This document shows, piece after piece, positions 38,155-50,504 of a stretch of DNA of 64,000 nucleotides (position 1 is the stretch's first letter; every line of letters starts with the position of its first letter). Source of the stretch: Larimichthys crocea (lineage: Eukaryota; Chordata; Actinopteri; Sciaenidae); assembly GCF_000972845.2 (NCBI RefSeq), contig NC_040017.1, forward strand, positions 128,938-192,937. Direction: 5' to 3'. A program made the translations under genes and the position numbers. The notes under the pieces were generated by a model that was given only the letters and a program-made list of their open reading frames with translations, did no database searches and was not told the origin of the DNA.

Positions 38155-38161
38155 CGTGTGT
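38079..38161. repeat. (TG)n microsatellite, about 83 bp
   Basis: TG run with a single TT interruption near 38130 and a CG interruption near 38154. Confidence 0.96.
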
Positions 38162-38705
38162 TTGTGAGCGCGCATGTTCATGTGCCTTCATGCATCCTGC
38201 ATACTGTGTGCTCTGTATGTAACTTTTAAAGACCATGATGATGACGATCAAAAAACACTTTTGCTTTACTGATTCTCTATTTTACATTTTAATCTTTACA
38301 CTAGAATGAAAAGAAAAGAGTTTTTGATAAATTATGTGTCAAACTTATTTCAGCATTTATAATCAGTTAATAACTGGTTAACCCAAGTGTCTTTAAATGT
38401 TTATACCATATTTTATCACTTATGATGTCTTCTGTAAATCATCTATAATTGGTACTGTAGATAAAAGATTATTAATAATTCAACATATTTTAGAACATAA
38501 AAATGTATATGTATAAAATATCTATCCATATATTATACAAACATATGTGATGATGATATTTATCAATGTTGCTTTTACTTAATTAACTAATATTTTATTT
38601 ACCAGTACTTCTTCTCTCTATCATGACTTCATGAGTTCTGACCAGGTTGCCTGTAATTGATTTGCACATGAGTATGTTGATACAGTTCAATGCTTTATGC
38701 TTGAA
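38162..38705. other. Intergenic, no gene seen (38.2-38.7 kb)
   Basis: AT-rich sequence with nothing recognised. Confidence 0.5.
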
Positions 38706-38932
38706 CACTTTCCATATAAAGCAGGTCTAGACTGTACTCTTCTTAATAGTATGTACAGAGACTTAACAATTCCCACCATGAGCATGCACTTAGCAACATC
38801 ATGGTGGACAACCATCTGCCGAAACTGTTAATTTACTGTGGTAATATTGATAATAATAGTAGCATTTGTTGTGGATGTCAGGACCACAATCCCTGATCTC
38901 AGCATAACCACGATCCATGAGAACCTGCGAGA
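38706..38932 (-). mobile_element. L2-type LINE 3' UTR fragment
   Basis: CACTTTCCATATAAAGCAGG, TCTAGACTGTACTCTTCTTA and ACAGAGACTTAACAATTCCC match the body of the 14392 fragment. Further right, ACCACGATCCATGAGAACCT matches the 3' UTR of the intact LINE (53320-53350) and of the 43247 copy. The tail is lost and the copy is diverged. Confidence 0.65.
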
Positions 38933-40574
38933 TATAATTGCAGCTATTTTATACTGTGCTGTCAATCATTTATGAACTTGCATACACAGTTGCAGATGCT
39001 TAGGAGCTGTGTAAAGTCTGACACATGTCCTCAGTAATGTCACATGATTCAGTGTGGGTCCAAGATGGTGACGACCAGACCAAAGTCTGAGCTTCACAAA
39101 CTCTTCAGAAACCTGTGGGTGCTGCATCCTTAGTTTGTGTCCGGAGACTACAAGTTTGAAATAAATAGATAAAAATCTGGCAGTGCAGAGCTTTTCCACA
39201 TTTCTGTAGCCATTTCCATCTCTGGTTGAGGCTAACACCTTAAGCCTACATTAACTACAACTATAACGCACCTGAATGTCCGACCTAACTGTAAGTGGTG
39301 GAGTTGCATTGTGTGTAATGTGGGCATGTAATAAAAAGTTCATATATCTCTCTGTTGTATTGATGCTGTTGTTTTAAAATGTCAATTTGAGTCAGTGTTA
39401 TCAGTCCAATGAGGAGTACTCTTAAGTTCAATAAGGCGTTCTCTAGTTGCAGCATGCAGATAACTTTAACTGGATGAATCAGGCTTTTGTCTAGAATGGT
39501 TTATTCTTGATTATTGGCTTGATTGATTAAACAATTATCAAAAAAACAACAACATTTTAGCACTGGTTCATTCCTTACTTTTGCCTTGTGGTTAATCATT
39601 TGCTGTGTCACCATGAAAAGACGAGGGGGCCATTTGTGAGAAACTGATGCCGTGTGCAGTGATGCTCGACTCAATGCTCCTTTGGGACTTCACAGGGATT
39701 TAGTTTTCCCTGGCAACCCCAAAGTAGTGGCCCAGGCTCACTAATCTGCACAGTGTAAGGCTCCTCACTTAAGAAAATATCAGCGAGCCTTCATGCAAAA
39801 GAAGATAGTGCCGGCTCGGCGCAGCGTGGCAGCAGAGTGAAGAGGGTGGAGGCGTAGAGAGGGAGAGATGGGATGAGAGGTGGGGAGGTGAGCGCAAATA
39901 AAAGAATAAAGAAGAGAGCGGGAAAGGCCAGCAGAGAGAGAGATAGGAATAAAGAGAGGTGAAACTAGAAGGAGAAAATGTATGAATGGCAGGAGTGAAG
40001 AAAAGGGTGTTTTTTTTTAGTTATTAAGAGGCCAAAGTAAGGAGAGTCGCAGTTGGTGGTTGGCTGATGGAGGGCTCGATGACTGCAGACGTAAAGTCAT
40101 ATGTGGGCATCAATTCAACTTCACTGAGCTGTGTGATTGATTAAAATAAGCTAAATGATTAAACATAATGTTTTAAGCTGCATTAGATGCTTTGAAAGAG
40201 CTGTGAAATGAGTGTAATTAGATGGAGATGACATATTGTGCCAGAAAACGAGGTGCAAACTCCTCCTCTGTACCTGCTGAGAACTGATTTTGGTAAGTTT
40301 TAATGGACAAGGTGGTGCACTTTTTTTTTAATGAAAAAAGGAAATATTACACATGTTTGGATTCCAAAGTGAGAATAACTTGCTGGCTGAAATATTACAT
40401 CCAAGAACACAATGGAGTCGAAACATTCCCTCTAGGATGTCACTTTGAGTGGCATGTTTAAAACTGTAAACACACTACTAAGACATATTTTTATCTAATA
40501 GACAGAGCCTATTATTCACATCTAACAGAGTCTGTGCAACATTAGCATTCATTGGTGATAAAGTTTGATAATCA
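38933..40574. other. Intergenic, no gene seen (38.9-40.6 kb)
   Basis: No exon recognised. The stretch 39600-39960 is less AT-rich, with a purine-rich half (39830-39960, GAGAGGGAGAGATGGG style). Confidence 0.5.
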
Positions 40575-41257
40575 CTCTTCTTCAGGCGCGCAGATAGGTT
40601 TGAGAAACTGGGGGGGACGAAGCTGAACATTAAAACGGCATTACGTTATTAATGTCCAACGAGGTATTTACATGTAGGCTACAGGCTACGCGGAGACAGA
40701 AGGCGAAAGTTTGTCTCTTGCCTCGTACGATTTTACTTTCACGAGAGGACATTGCTTCGAGACTCTCAGAAATGCAATGTGGTGTGATGAAGTATATATT
40801 TAAAAAGTACAATTTACTTACAGAAGTGACTTTTTGAAAAAATGACGCAATAGTCTTTTGCTTTTTTGTTGTCCTTCTCATCATGCCATGCCGTGCTGAA
40901 CGTGCAGCTAGCTGTCCAAGTGATCAGTTGGTAACCGTGGCAACCAAAGTCGACGACGACTCCACACTCTTTGCTGCACAGTCCAAACGAGTCACTTGCT
41001 TGATGCGTACGCGTTGTTACACACAACGCATGCACATCAGCACACACCTCAGTAAACCAAATATTATGTTAATTCATATTTTGGTTTCCTCGTGATGCTT
41101 GAATCAGAAGATTTGAAGAAGACAAAGTTTAAAAAAAAACAAAAAAAAACAAAACGTTAAGCTACATAAAAGTGGGTGGGACGGATCTACGGTCATTCAA
41201 AAGTGGGTGTGTCATGACACACCTGACACACCCACTATCTGCGCCCCTGCTCTTCTT
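40575..41257. mobile_element. Non-autonomous hAT-type DNA transposon with 8-bp target duplication
   Basis: The element spans 40583-41249 (667 bp). Its left end is CAGGCGCGCAGATAGG, and its right end, reverse-complemented, is CAGGGGCGCAGATAGT, so 14 of the first 15 bases match. It is flanked by a perfect 8-bp direct repeat CTCTTCTT at 40575-40582 and 41250-41257. An 8-bp target duplication with CAG-type termini is the hallmark of the hAT superfamily. The interior has no transposase frame. It shows a CpG-containing segment (40670-40760), an A-rich patch (41129-41155) and subterminal repeats AAAGTGGGTGG and AAAGTGGGTGTG near the right end. The intact target duplication suggests a fairly recent insertion, mobilised in trans. 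Confidence 0.85.
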
Positions 41258-41743
41258 ATACCTCTGTTTATGGTCTCCACCAACTCTGGTCCACTCATTA
41301 GCAAGTTTGTTTGTTTGCTGTTTGGTGGTGTGTAAGAGGTGTGCTGTGGGTTTATCAGAAACAGCTGTGCACTACATCTGGAATGATGAGTGAGTGAGCT
41401 ACAACTGTAAAGTTGCACGTACACGTGCCAGACTTTGTTAACTTGGTCAGATTTGGTCATTTTTTTTATTATTCATGTGCTTCTATCATAGGTAAGTAGT
41501 TGAATAGTTTCCCTTTTGTCTGACCAGGGTGTTTTATTTAAAAAACTGATTCTGTGTCGCCTCTGGGGTCACAAATATTGTCTAGAATGACTGCGATCAG
41601 CTCTAGCAACCGCAACTTCTCACAGTTGTGCCTGCTGGGATTTAGGCTTTATTTTTAGTCTGTCTTCTCAACCCTCATCTCACTGAACAAAACATAAACC
41701 CTTTAATTTTTTAAATTTTATTTCTATGTTCATATTTTAGACT

Positions 41744-41843
41744 CCAGGGTATACTCTGCCTCTCGCCCTAAGTCAGCTGGGATAGGTTCCAGCCTCATCA
41801 TAACCCTGATAAGGATAAGCAGTCACAGTAAAATCGATGGATG
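41744..41843 (-). repeat. Fragment of 60804-type dispersed repeat
   Basis: The + strand reads CAGGGTATACTCTGCCTCTC, AGTCAGCTGGGATAGGTTCC, ACCCTGATAAGGATAAGCAG and TCGATGGATG, the reverse complement of the start of the 60804 and 62855 copies. Confidence 0.7.
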
Positions 41844-42015
41844 TTCATATTTGGTTATTTTAATACTTTTTTTTCTTTTTTATTTATTTTTGTTTCTCTG
41901 TCTTCACCTTGTGTAGATGTATTTGTACTGTATGGTAGTAAATTTTTTTTTTATTTTTTCCATTTAATAAATACACTTATAGTTATGATTAATAGATTCT
42001 ATTTCTGCCATATTC

Positions 42016-42042
42016 CGTAAACCTGACACACTGGACCTTTAA
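42016..42042 (-). mobile_element. MITE terminus remnant (TTAAAGGTCCA family)
   Basis: AAACCTGACACACTGGACCT then TTAAG corresponds to one terminal inverted repeat of the family. The rest of the copy is not recognisable. Confidence 0.4.
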
Positions 42043-43246
42043 GTTGTCCTTTCGGATCGTTGTCTGCACCTTTAACTGCTCAAATAACCTCTTAGTCCTC
42101 ATGTCCCCTCCGTTACCTCTGTCACTGCAGCTGTTCTGAAACTGTCTCACTGGTCTTTCCTGGGTTTTCCGAGGTTACAGCTCTCCCTGTAATCATCGTG
42201 AGTTCCCACTGGTGTGGATTGTAAATAAACTGTAGGAGGCAGCAAGAAATATACTGTACATGTAGCTTGTTAAACTGTGTTTCTATATTGGGAAGGTTTG
42301 ACTACAGTGAAAGTACAGCTGGCCTGGGTAGCAATTTGGTCCAGAATACCACAAACCCTGGATTGTTAGTCACTTGGATTGGATGAAGTGAAATCAGCTG
42401 ACCTACAGTGAGCAGCATAGTTTCGTCTAAGAGTCCATTTTGTCAGCAGTTTATGAAGCAAATCAAATAAACACAATACACACATCAGAAGCTTATTTAA
42501 TATTCTCTAATTGATCATATAAAATATGAATGATGTGATATAAATGTACAAACATTAAATGTATAGGCAGCGTCCTAAGTGTTTCTACAGGCATGAAGAG
42601 GCAATCACGTTCTCCCCCCTCCTCTCGATGATATTCATCACCAGGGGCGACATAATGAAATGTTTACACACATATAACACACACACACATGCACACACAC
42701 ACCTCCCACGTGCTCTTCACTCACATGAGTTAATTTCCCACAGGGCAGAAATACGCACATGCCAAAACTGGCAGGAGCTACAGGTAGGTTGTTGTGTGAG
42801 AGCCTGTTGCTAGGCAGACTGCTCAGCCTCCACAAGGCTACTGATTAAAAGTCATTTAACCCAGATGGCTTAGACTGATACCTGTCTGTCAAGGTCACAA
42901 AGCGGCTTTATATCTTGCTGACAGTTTATTCAAAAATACAACAGTGGCAGGAACACAGATCAGACACATTCCAATCAGACGGAGACACAAAGGAACACAT
43001 GAACTAAATAACAAGGCAGGTGAAACAAATCAGGGTGGAACTGAATCAAAAACTGGCGGGAAAACACAAGAAATACACAGAAAGGGGGCACTACAAAATA
43101 AAACAGGAAAATACACTTCAAACTCAAAACACACAAATATATTGGAAGATGTCTTATTTCAATCAAGAGTATTATTAATTTACTATGTCTTAAAGTAATT
43201 ATGCAGTATAACTCTCAAATAAAATATAGAATAGTTCATGACACTT

Positions 43247-43640
43247 CTGTGGAACAGACTACCATTCTGGGTTTGGGAGGCAGACACGGTCAACACCTTT
43301 TGAAAACTCTCTCAACTGCAACTTTCTCCCACTGTCTTTCATTACTTCTCACTCTAAGAATGCTATTATGTCTGTGGAAAGTGGAAGAACGAGCAGGCGT
43401 ATACTAAGTAACTATGTTACTAACTAAACTTCTTCCCTGGAGTTTCTGTGCTCTGTCATCCAGCAGGTTCTCATGGATCGTCGCTGCTGCTGTGGTCCTG
43501 CATGACGGCGTCCATTACATATATTACTACTGTCATTATTGCTACCATATCTCCATTACAGTTTATAGTTAGTTGATGATTTGCTGCTGCTGATGTGCAA
43601 ATAAGACATCATCTCATTAAAAAGGCACAAATTTGCATAC
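43247..43640 (+). pseudogene. L2-type LINE relic: end of ORF and 3' UTR
   Basis: From 43249 the + strand reads [17 protein letters not shown] then a stop, matching [17 protein letters not shown] near the C-terminus of the intact frame at 53832-55196. After the stop, CAGCAGGTTCTCATGGATCG and GGTCCTGCATGACGGCGTCC are the reverse complement of the 53280-53350 UTR sequence. The stretch 43317-43403 recurs in inverted form at 52338-52425 with only a one-base length difference. Confidence 0.8.
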
Positions 43641-45574
43641 ATTTCCAGAACAGAAAAGTGAACACTGGATGAAGTCAGGTTCTGGATTCTTTGTTTCATT
43701 TTGTTAACATAAAACAGTCAAACGTTTTTATATATGGATTCTGGATATCTCTTTTGATCACTCCACAGAGCAGAACATACAGCCATAACAATGGATTTTG
43801 AATGTTGTGTAGGTTAGGCGATGAATGATACATGAACACACCTTCAGATACAGATAGGAATCAAATTGGAGTCTTTGTCGTCCTGCTGAAGTGAAGATTT
43901 TGTTGATTAAAGACATTTTGAGACGGTACAGGGGAATAGGGTCAAAACTATAAGTGATATCACTCTGAAACATCTCTGGTCAGTAGATTTCTTACATTAA
44001 GTTTTCTAAAATGTTATGTTTAAATATGGAAATTAGGTAACTTTTGGTGAAATCTACAGACCCAAACTAACAATAATCAAATAAACATCTAAATGTGGGT
44101 TTTGGTTGTTTTCTTTCCATTAGTCTGAAAGAAGACATATTAAGAAAACAAAATAGCCCAAAATCTCAATCTTTAAGCCATTTTTTAAACATACCAATCA
44201 AAGTCTGATCAGGTGTAACCAGGAAAATGAACCATGGCAGTGTTTTTTAAACCTTTACAGCACTAGAAGGCTCCACATACAACATATAGTACATATAAAT
44301 AGTTCTCAATATTGGAAAATCCACTTATTCACTTGTTAAATGTTAAATGACACCACTGACTTCACTCATGTGTGCATACACTGAGTGCAGAGCAACAGCT
44401 AGGAGGTGATTTACTAGAACAGGTCACAAGAAACAACTTCACTGTCATTTTTATGGCTCTATTTGTTTTAAAACACAAAGTCACAAAGTGTTTATTAAAA
44501 TTTAAGCGGGGTCAGTAGGTGTTTTAAAAAAATTAATTAAGCCAGTCTGTCATAGCAAAGTATTCATTTTGAACTGAGCAACCAAATCACTCATAGCCAA
44601 GGTCATAACAGGAAGTAGACAACATCTTTAGGCAACCGGCCACATGTGATTAAGCAACTCATATCAAGTGGCCTCAATGGGCCAGAGGAGAGAAAGTATC
44701 ATGCTGTAGAAAACAGAGAGGCGAGTAACAGAGATAAAACACCATTTGTGATTTATTATTGTCAGAGCAGGTTATGGAATTATATTGTGGTACTGATCAA
44801 TGGGAAATCCGATAATCTATATTAGTGGAAACACTGTATAAATGTGCTACTGATGATGCTTCAAAGCAGGGATGTTGCAATACACCGATACTGAAAATAA
44901 CAGTGATATTTAAAACAATGAAATAATGATATTATGTTAATAATACACAAATTATAATAATTCAATCTTTTCCCATTCACATACCAACTTAGTTGATGGC
45001 AATAATTCACATTAACACACACACACACACAAGACAAAACACACAATAAAAGTTAATGATACATTTAACTGATATGAATTGATATCGCAAATTCACTATT
45101 TCACGATTCATGATATATTGTATCGTGAACATGGTGAATTTGTTAGGCCATGATAATAGTGTAGTGAAAATCATCAGTCATGTTTCAAAGACAAGATCGA
45201 ATGATTTGTGCACTAAGGTTAATGCTAAATCTCTATAGGTGGTCTAATGTATGCATATTATGTATATATATATTTGAAACAATGTTAAAATCCTTCTTCA
45301 GCTGTAGTAGAGTGTGGTAGACGAGTGGCTGCTTGGATAATGTCTGTGGGTTTCCTCAGTGTCTGTAGTGACTGATAACTGCCCTGTGATTGTACTTATC
45401 TTCTTGTGGGTGGGTTGAAACGGCACATTTAGTCGGGCAGGCGAGATAAAAAAGAAAAAAACACCTACGGCAAAGACAGTTTATGTTGTTCCACACAACT
45501 GGATATAAATAGTCTGTAATATGAGGCCTTTTAAGGTTTTGTGATGGAATTGCCCTGCTCGTGGCATAGCATGA

Positions 45575-45614
<40 letters not shown>

Positions 45615-46294
45615 GATTGTAACAGGCAGCGTGGTTCATCCAAGCATTAAACAACCCAAGCACCTCTCTGTAAGAAAAACAAACAGTGTCTGCAACCAAG
45701 CGCATACGTCTGCAGCATGTCATATGGCAGCTGGCTGCAGTCGTCTGCTGCAGGGACCGGCTTGTGTGTGGGCGGCCAGAATCTCTCTGCTCAAACTGTT
45801 ATCAACACAACTCTGGCACAAACTTAGAGAAGAGATCTACAGACTGATGAAGAGAAGACAGAGAGGGAAACTGAACTTTAAATAAGATCTTTTGAATTAA
45901 ATTTGGAATGACACATTAAATAAATTCAAGAGAAGACCTTCCTGTGCAAATGCAGGTACATTATTAACACTAAGTAAAAGAGACAGACTGCATCATATGC
46001 ATCATATTCACTGTATGTTTGAGAGGGACGATGCTCAGAGGCATTTCTTCATTCTCTTTTCTTTTAACAGATTGTTCGCTGTTTGTCTTTGAGTTACTTA
46101 TTTATCACATGAAACATTGATTCCATTCATAATGCATGGCTTCATACTTCTTCATCCAGCTCAGTTTGCAGGTTGAAGTGTTTTTCTATCGATTTTTAAC
46201 TATTTTTCCATAGTTCCTAACCTTTTATGCCCCCACAGATGGTCAAATGAGTTCAAGAAGAAGAAGAAAAGAAAAACAAGAATAACTCCATTGT

Positions 46295-46300
<6 letters not shown>
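43641..46300. other. Intergenic, no gene seen (43.6-46.3 kb)
   Basis: AT-rich. A palindromic, TATCG-rich stretch at 44870-45150 (GATATCGCAAATTCACTATT, GATATATTGTATCGTGAACA) looks like an old dispersed repeat that I cannot name. CA runs lie at 45015-45031 and 45575-45612. Confidence 0.5.
45575..45612. repeat. (CA)n microsatellite, 38 bp
   Basis: Uninterrupted CA run. Confidence 0.96.

Positions 46301-46368
<68 letters not shown>
46301..46368. repeat. (AC)n microsatellite, 68 bp
   Basis: Uninterrupted AC run, one of the three longest CA tracts in the window. Confidence 0.97.
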
Positions 46369-46371
<3 letters not shown>

Positions 46372-46889
46372 CACACTGGTCTCATACTCATGCAGATATG
46401 TACTCCTCACTGACACTAACCTCCAAATGTGTTTTTTATATTCTATGCAATGTTCAGTTTATTTTTAGAGTGTGACGACGCCATGCTCTCTTAAAGTGTG
46501 CACACAAATTAGGTGCATCACACCTGGGCTGACGTTGTTATATATAGCTAATTGGAGACATAGAAAAATGCATTTCATAATATAACTAGTGTGTTGATGC
46601 TTTCACACATATTGATGTCTTGGATGGATTTGTGCTTCTACAGTAACAAAAACTGGACATTCTAATCATTTGTTATTATTAGATACCTATTTCACTTTAA
46701 TTACACCTTACCTTGAGAACGCATTCTCAATCCCAACATGTGCCGATAAACTGTTTTGGCTATTATGACTATAATTAAACTAAAGATCACTTGCACACCT
46801 GTTAATGTGTTCAATATGATGCTACCTACATCATTCTAACCAAATCTGTAACAGTAATTTTAGCACATGCTTGCATTTATGATTGTTAA
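46369..46889. other. Intergenic, no gene seen (46.4-46.9 kb)
   Basis: AT-rich, nothing recognised. Confidence 0.5.
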
Positions 46890-46956
46890 TGTTGTAATGT
46901 TGTTGTACTTTGTGACTTTGGGCTATACAAATAAAATTTGATTTGATTTGATTTGT
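46890..46956 (+). mobile_element. Solo L2-type LINE 3' tail
   Basis: GTACTTTGTGACTTTGGGCT then ATACAAATAAAATTTGATTT and repeated GATTT units are the reverse complement of 52936-52985, the end of the intact LINE. This is an extreme 5' truncation leaving only the 3' terminus and its TTTGA tail. Confidence 0.8.
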
Positions 46957-46990
46957 AAATGAATATGTTGATGAAACCGACTTTTACCTG

Positions 46991-47170
46991 CAGGAGATAA
47001 TTTCATTAGACCAGTCAAAATCTGTACACTGATTTGAAATTTTCTAATTTTTGGTTCCAATTGCTGTGCCTTTGCGAGATGCAGAGAAGGTGAATAGATG
47101 ATATCTGCATGTGTGGTTCCCACCGTAGTTAAGGTTAGGGAACAATTGTAGCGATGCTTTAAAAAAAACA
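46991..47170 (+). pseudogene. Tc1-like transposase relic
   Basis: The frame around 47047-47120 reads I-F-G-S-N-C-C-A-F-A-R-C-R-E-G-E, a stop, then M-I-S-A-C-V-V-P-T-V. This matches the fish Tc1 transposase block IFGSNRRVFVRRxxGERMIS followed by ACVVPTV. Upstream, CATTAGACCAGTCAAAATCT corresponds to the preceding coding segment. No terminal inverted repeats are seen, so this is a small dead fragment. An unrelated 126-codon frame on the opposite strand (47044-47424) overlaps it. Confidence 0.75.
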
Positions 47171-50100
47171 TGGAGGAACGACCTTGGGGTTCGCCCAGGG
47201 CCGAAATGTGTCCAGAACCAGCGCTGGGAACGACAGTCTCTCATGTTGAAGTCTGATTTTTGAAGTTGTCTTGAGCCATCTATACATTCCAACATCCTCC
47301 TGTCATTCAATAACATCGCCTGACTAACTCCCTCTGTGTTCCTACATCCGCTAAAGGCCTTTTTCATTTGAATGTATACAGATGTTCTTTTGGATGTTGG
47401 GAGAACTGTTCCAGAATCAAACAACTAGTCACTAATATACCTAAAATATCTAAAATATAACCTTTAAATGAGATGTGATCACCACTGTGATACGGTGTAC
47501 CACTCAACGCTTTTCTCTGTCTCTTGTAAAATGATTAAAATCACAGAGCAAGGCTATAATTTAAATTTAATTTTAATTTAATGAAACATGAGTCAAAACT
47601 AAGAAAATGAATTAACTGAAAGGTCTGATATTTGTAATAGATAAAGTGGACACTCTCTGCTAGTACCCCTTGACTATGAATCACTGTTTGGATAATCACT
47701 CTGACAGATTTTGTCAGTAATTCTTATGTGTGATGAAAGGCCTCTATTGAAAGCTGTAACTTTTTAGTTAATAATTATCTAACAGATTTTATTAATGCTC
47801 TAACATTAATAGAAAAAACACTACAATGTACTGCAACTACAGGAAATTGCTGAAGGAAAAAGAGGTAAGAACTCTTCTGGTGGCAGACAGAATCTGCATT
47901 AAAGGCAATCAAAGGTTTTCCCTATGAAATATTATAGTGTCACATAGAATAATATGGTCATTAGTCATTAATTAGAAGAAATTCAAGCTAATTCTTAGAG
48001 GAAAACTTGTCATGCCTCGGCAATGATGATGAACAGGCAATGCAGCCCTTTTAGACAGGGGGATAATTAGCTTGATGCCTCAACTCTGCACATGAATGAC
48101 CCCAAGTTTTCAGATAAAATCTCAGTACCATGATTTTAGTTATTCCACCTATCACACTTGATTCTTTTGGTTTGGACATTTGTATATTCTCCACCGTCCA
48201 TAACAACCTTTGGGAGCCACCTGGTTGAGAGGCTGTGATTTCTAACGGGTGCTGTTCATTCATACTGTAGCAGCCTGTGATTGTGTGACTGCAATGCGTT
48301 TCATCTGAGTGTCTGCATGACAGCCTGAATGCAGCCCTCCCTCAAAGATATAAAAGGATTTTATTTGTTTATTTGAAGCCCAAAATGCAGCTGCAAGACC
48401 ACAGGAGTGCCGCTGCGTCTTAAAAAAAGAAAAAGAAAAGAAAAACAAGTGAGGAGGACAGAAGGAACTGCATGAAAGAGAAAGGTGTGTGTGTGAGTGT
48501 GTGAACTTGTATTTCCACAAATGTAGCTGCAGATAAACCTCCAGTGAAGATACTTTCTCACTTTGTCAAACCTTTTGTCTGTTTACAAGAAAACTCCACA
48601 GGACCTTTAGAGACCTAATTTCAGAATATGAATTTCATGTATTACAACTCATCAGGTATTTGGCTTGTTAGCTATATTTCCAAATAAACACTCTGTTGAG
48701 CAAACTGGTAAGAAAAAAACAAAAAGTGAGACAATCACAATGTGTCAGCTCAGCTTGGACAAAAAATCCATTCAAAAACCCACAGTTCTGATCACAGATG
48801 TGAAACAAGGTTGCTTAATTTTCATTGTCTGGATGATGACACCACTTCTCTTTCTTTCATTGGATGGGGTGAGACATGATGGGGATAAAAAAGTGAGCTC
48901 CTGTAAAGGCTGCTACAGATTTTACTTACTGTGTAAGTGTCAGTAGAATATAAAGAGTGAAAAAAAAGAGAGACAAAAAATTATTTAGTAAAAAGAACTC
49001 CAATACAGAATATACACCAGGTATTTGCTGTGTTAGAACAAACACATTTAAATATATACACCTACTGATTGAACATTTCAAGGCTCTGGGTGCCTTGAAT
49101 ATAAAAATCTAAATAAAAAAACTCAATGAAAAGTATTTTTAAACAGGTAAAGTCTCTGAAGGTTCAAAACATTTGCACAATTGTCCAAACATTTCTGCCA
49201 ATGCCTTGTGGTGCTTGTTCATTGTAGGAATCGTCGAGTCCCCCCCCCCACACACACTTGTTATTTTAGTTGATGACAAACGGATGACAAGATGAACTGT
49301 AATAACAATTGTTCTTGTGGTGCTACACCTGCTAAAGTTAGCATTGCTTTCTTGCTATCACCTGTGATCTCTGAGATCTCTTGTTTCCTGACCTGCACAT
49401 TCTCATTCCAATGTTAGGATGTTGCAAGTTACAATACACACACACCAGCAGTACAAAGAGTACTGAAAATCTGTACTCAAGCAGGGGTTCTGCAGTATTA
49501 CTCAACTACAACTAAAACTACTTCAGTAAAAAACATATTTTTATCAGAGTCTAATCTGTCCAAACTGCGATCATGATTACATCGTGAGCTTGCTGCAGAG
49601 CTCCGCGCATTCTATTTGAACAGCAGAAAGGAAGCGGCAGCGCTTCAAAGCTCTTCAAAGCACTAAGCAGCATTTCCACTTCCTCCGTGTCCCTGGTGTG
49701 ACTACAAAAATGCAGATGAAAGGTTTGGGTATAATTCAAATTGTAGGCCAACTCAGTAGCAATTTATTTCATTAATTTACTTTAATAATCTGTAACTCTG
49801 TATTTTATTACTTCCACCCCAAACACACACACAGAGCACTTCCATCCTGATCACATCTGTGTTTTCTCAGATTCACTTGGCTATTACACATAATGTTAAA
49901 CAGACCTGGGAATGATCATATAAAACTTGAATCCATACCTGTACAGGTCCTGGGCATGGACTCATGAAGACCTTTCTGCAGATTTAAATGTACAAAAATC
50001 TGGTTTTAGATTTGCTTTTAGACATTTAACATATCCAAATTTTCATCTTAAGGACAGTAAATAAAGTGAATCTCATCTACTATGTTAGGTGGGGTGTTGT
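47171..50100. other. Intergenic, no gene seen (47.2-50.1 kb)
   Basis: No coding signal. The segment 47990-48250 is non-repetitive and of even composition. A C run followed by CA units lies at 49240-49257. Otherwise AT-rich. Confidence 0.5.
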
Positions 50101-50106
50101 TTGAAG

Positions 50107-50381
50107 GTGGGGGTTGGTGAGCTGGAAGGGTGGGAGGAGGAGGCGGGGTGGCGGGGTGGCGGGATGGCGTTCAAATCCCACGAACAGTGGTGCTGATTTG
50201 AAGTGTGGGACCCCTTGCTGGCTGCTGTGAATGGAGAGTTGCATACCTTGCAACTGCCGTTTGTCCAGCAGCCCAGAGAAGAAGAAAGAGCAGAGGAAAA
50301 AGAATCACAGGAAGGGGAGAGACAGGGAGAGAAAGAGAGAGATAGAGGGAGGGAGGGGAGAGTAGGGGGGCGGCGGGGGGC
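50107..50381 (+). other. Purine-rich tract with clustered G-runs
   Basis: Two G-dense blocks, about 50107-50163 (GGGTGGGAGGAGGAGGCGGG then GTGGCGGGGTGGCGGG) and 50346-50380 (GGGAGGGAGGGGAGAGTAGG then GGGGCGGCGGGGGG), fit the four-run G-quadruplex pattern. The complementary 166-codon frame (50085-50585) consists of S, P and L repeats and is a compositional artefact. Confidence 0.6.
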
Positions 50382-50497
50382 ATGTTCTTGAACTTGGCTG
50401 ATGGCATCTGTAATTTCCCCCTCCACTGTTCCTCTATATGTATCAGCCGCTGGCTTATTACTGGCTGCCTCTGATCTGGCTGTTGTGAGCCAGAGTG

Positions 50498-50504
50498 TGA
50501 AAAT

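Larger units (their letters stand above)
41258..43246. other. Intergenic, no gene seen (41.3-43.2 kb)
   Basis: Contains repeat fragments at 41744-41843 and 42016-42042 and an imperfect CA tract (42675-42705). Short frames here show no recognisable domain. Confidence 0.5.

Noticed and set aside
47044..47424. 126-codon frame on the - strand
   Set aside because: Runs antisense through a Tc1 transposase relic and shows no domain of its own.
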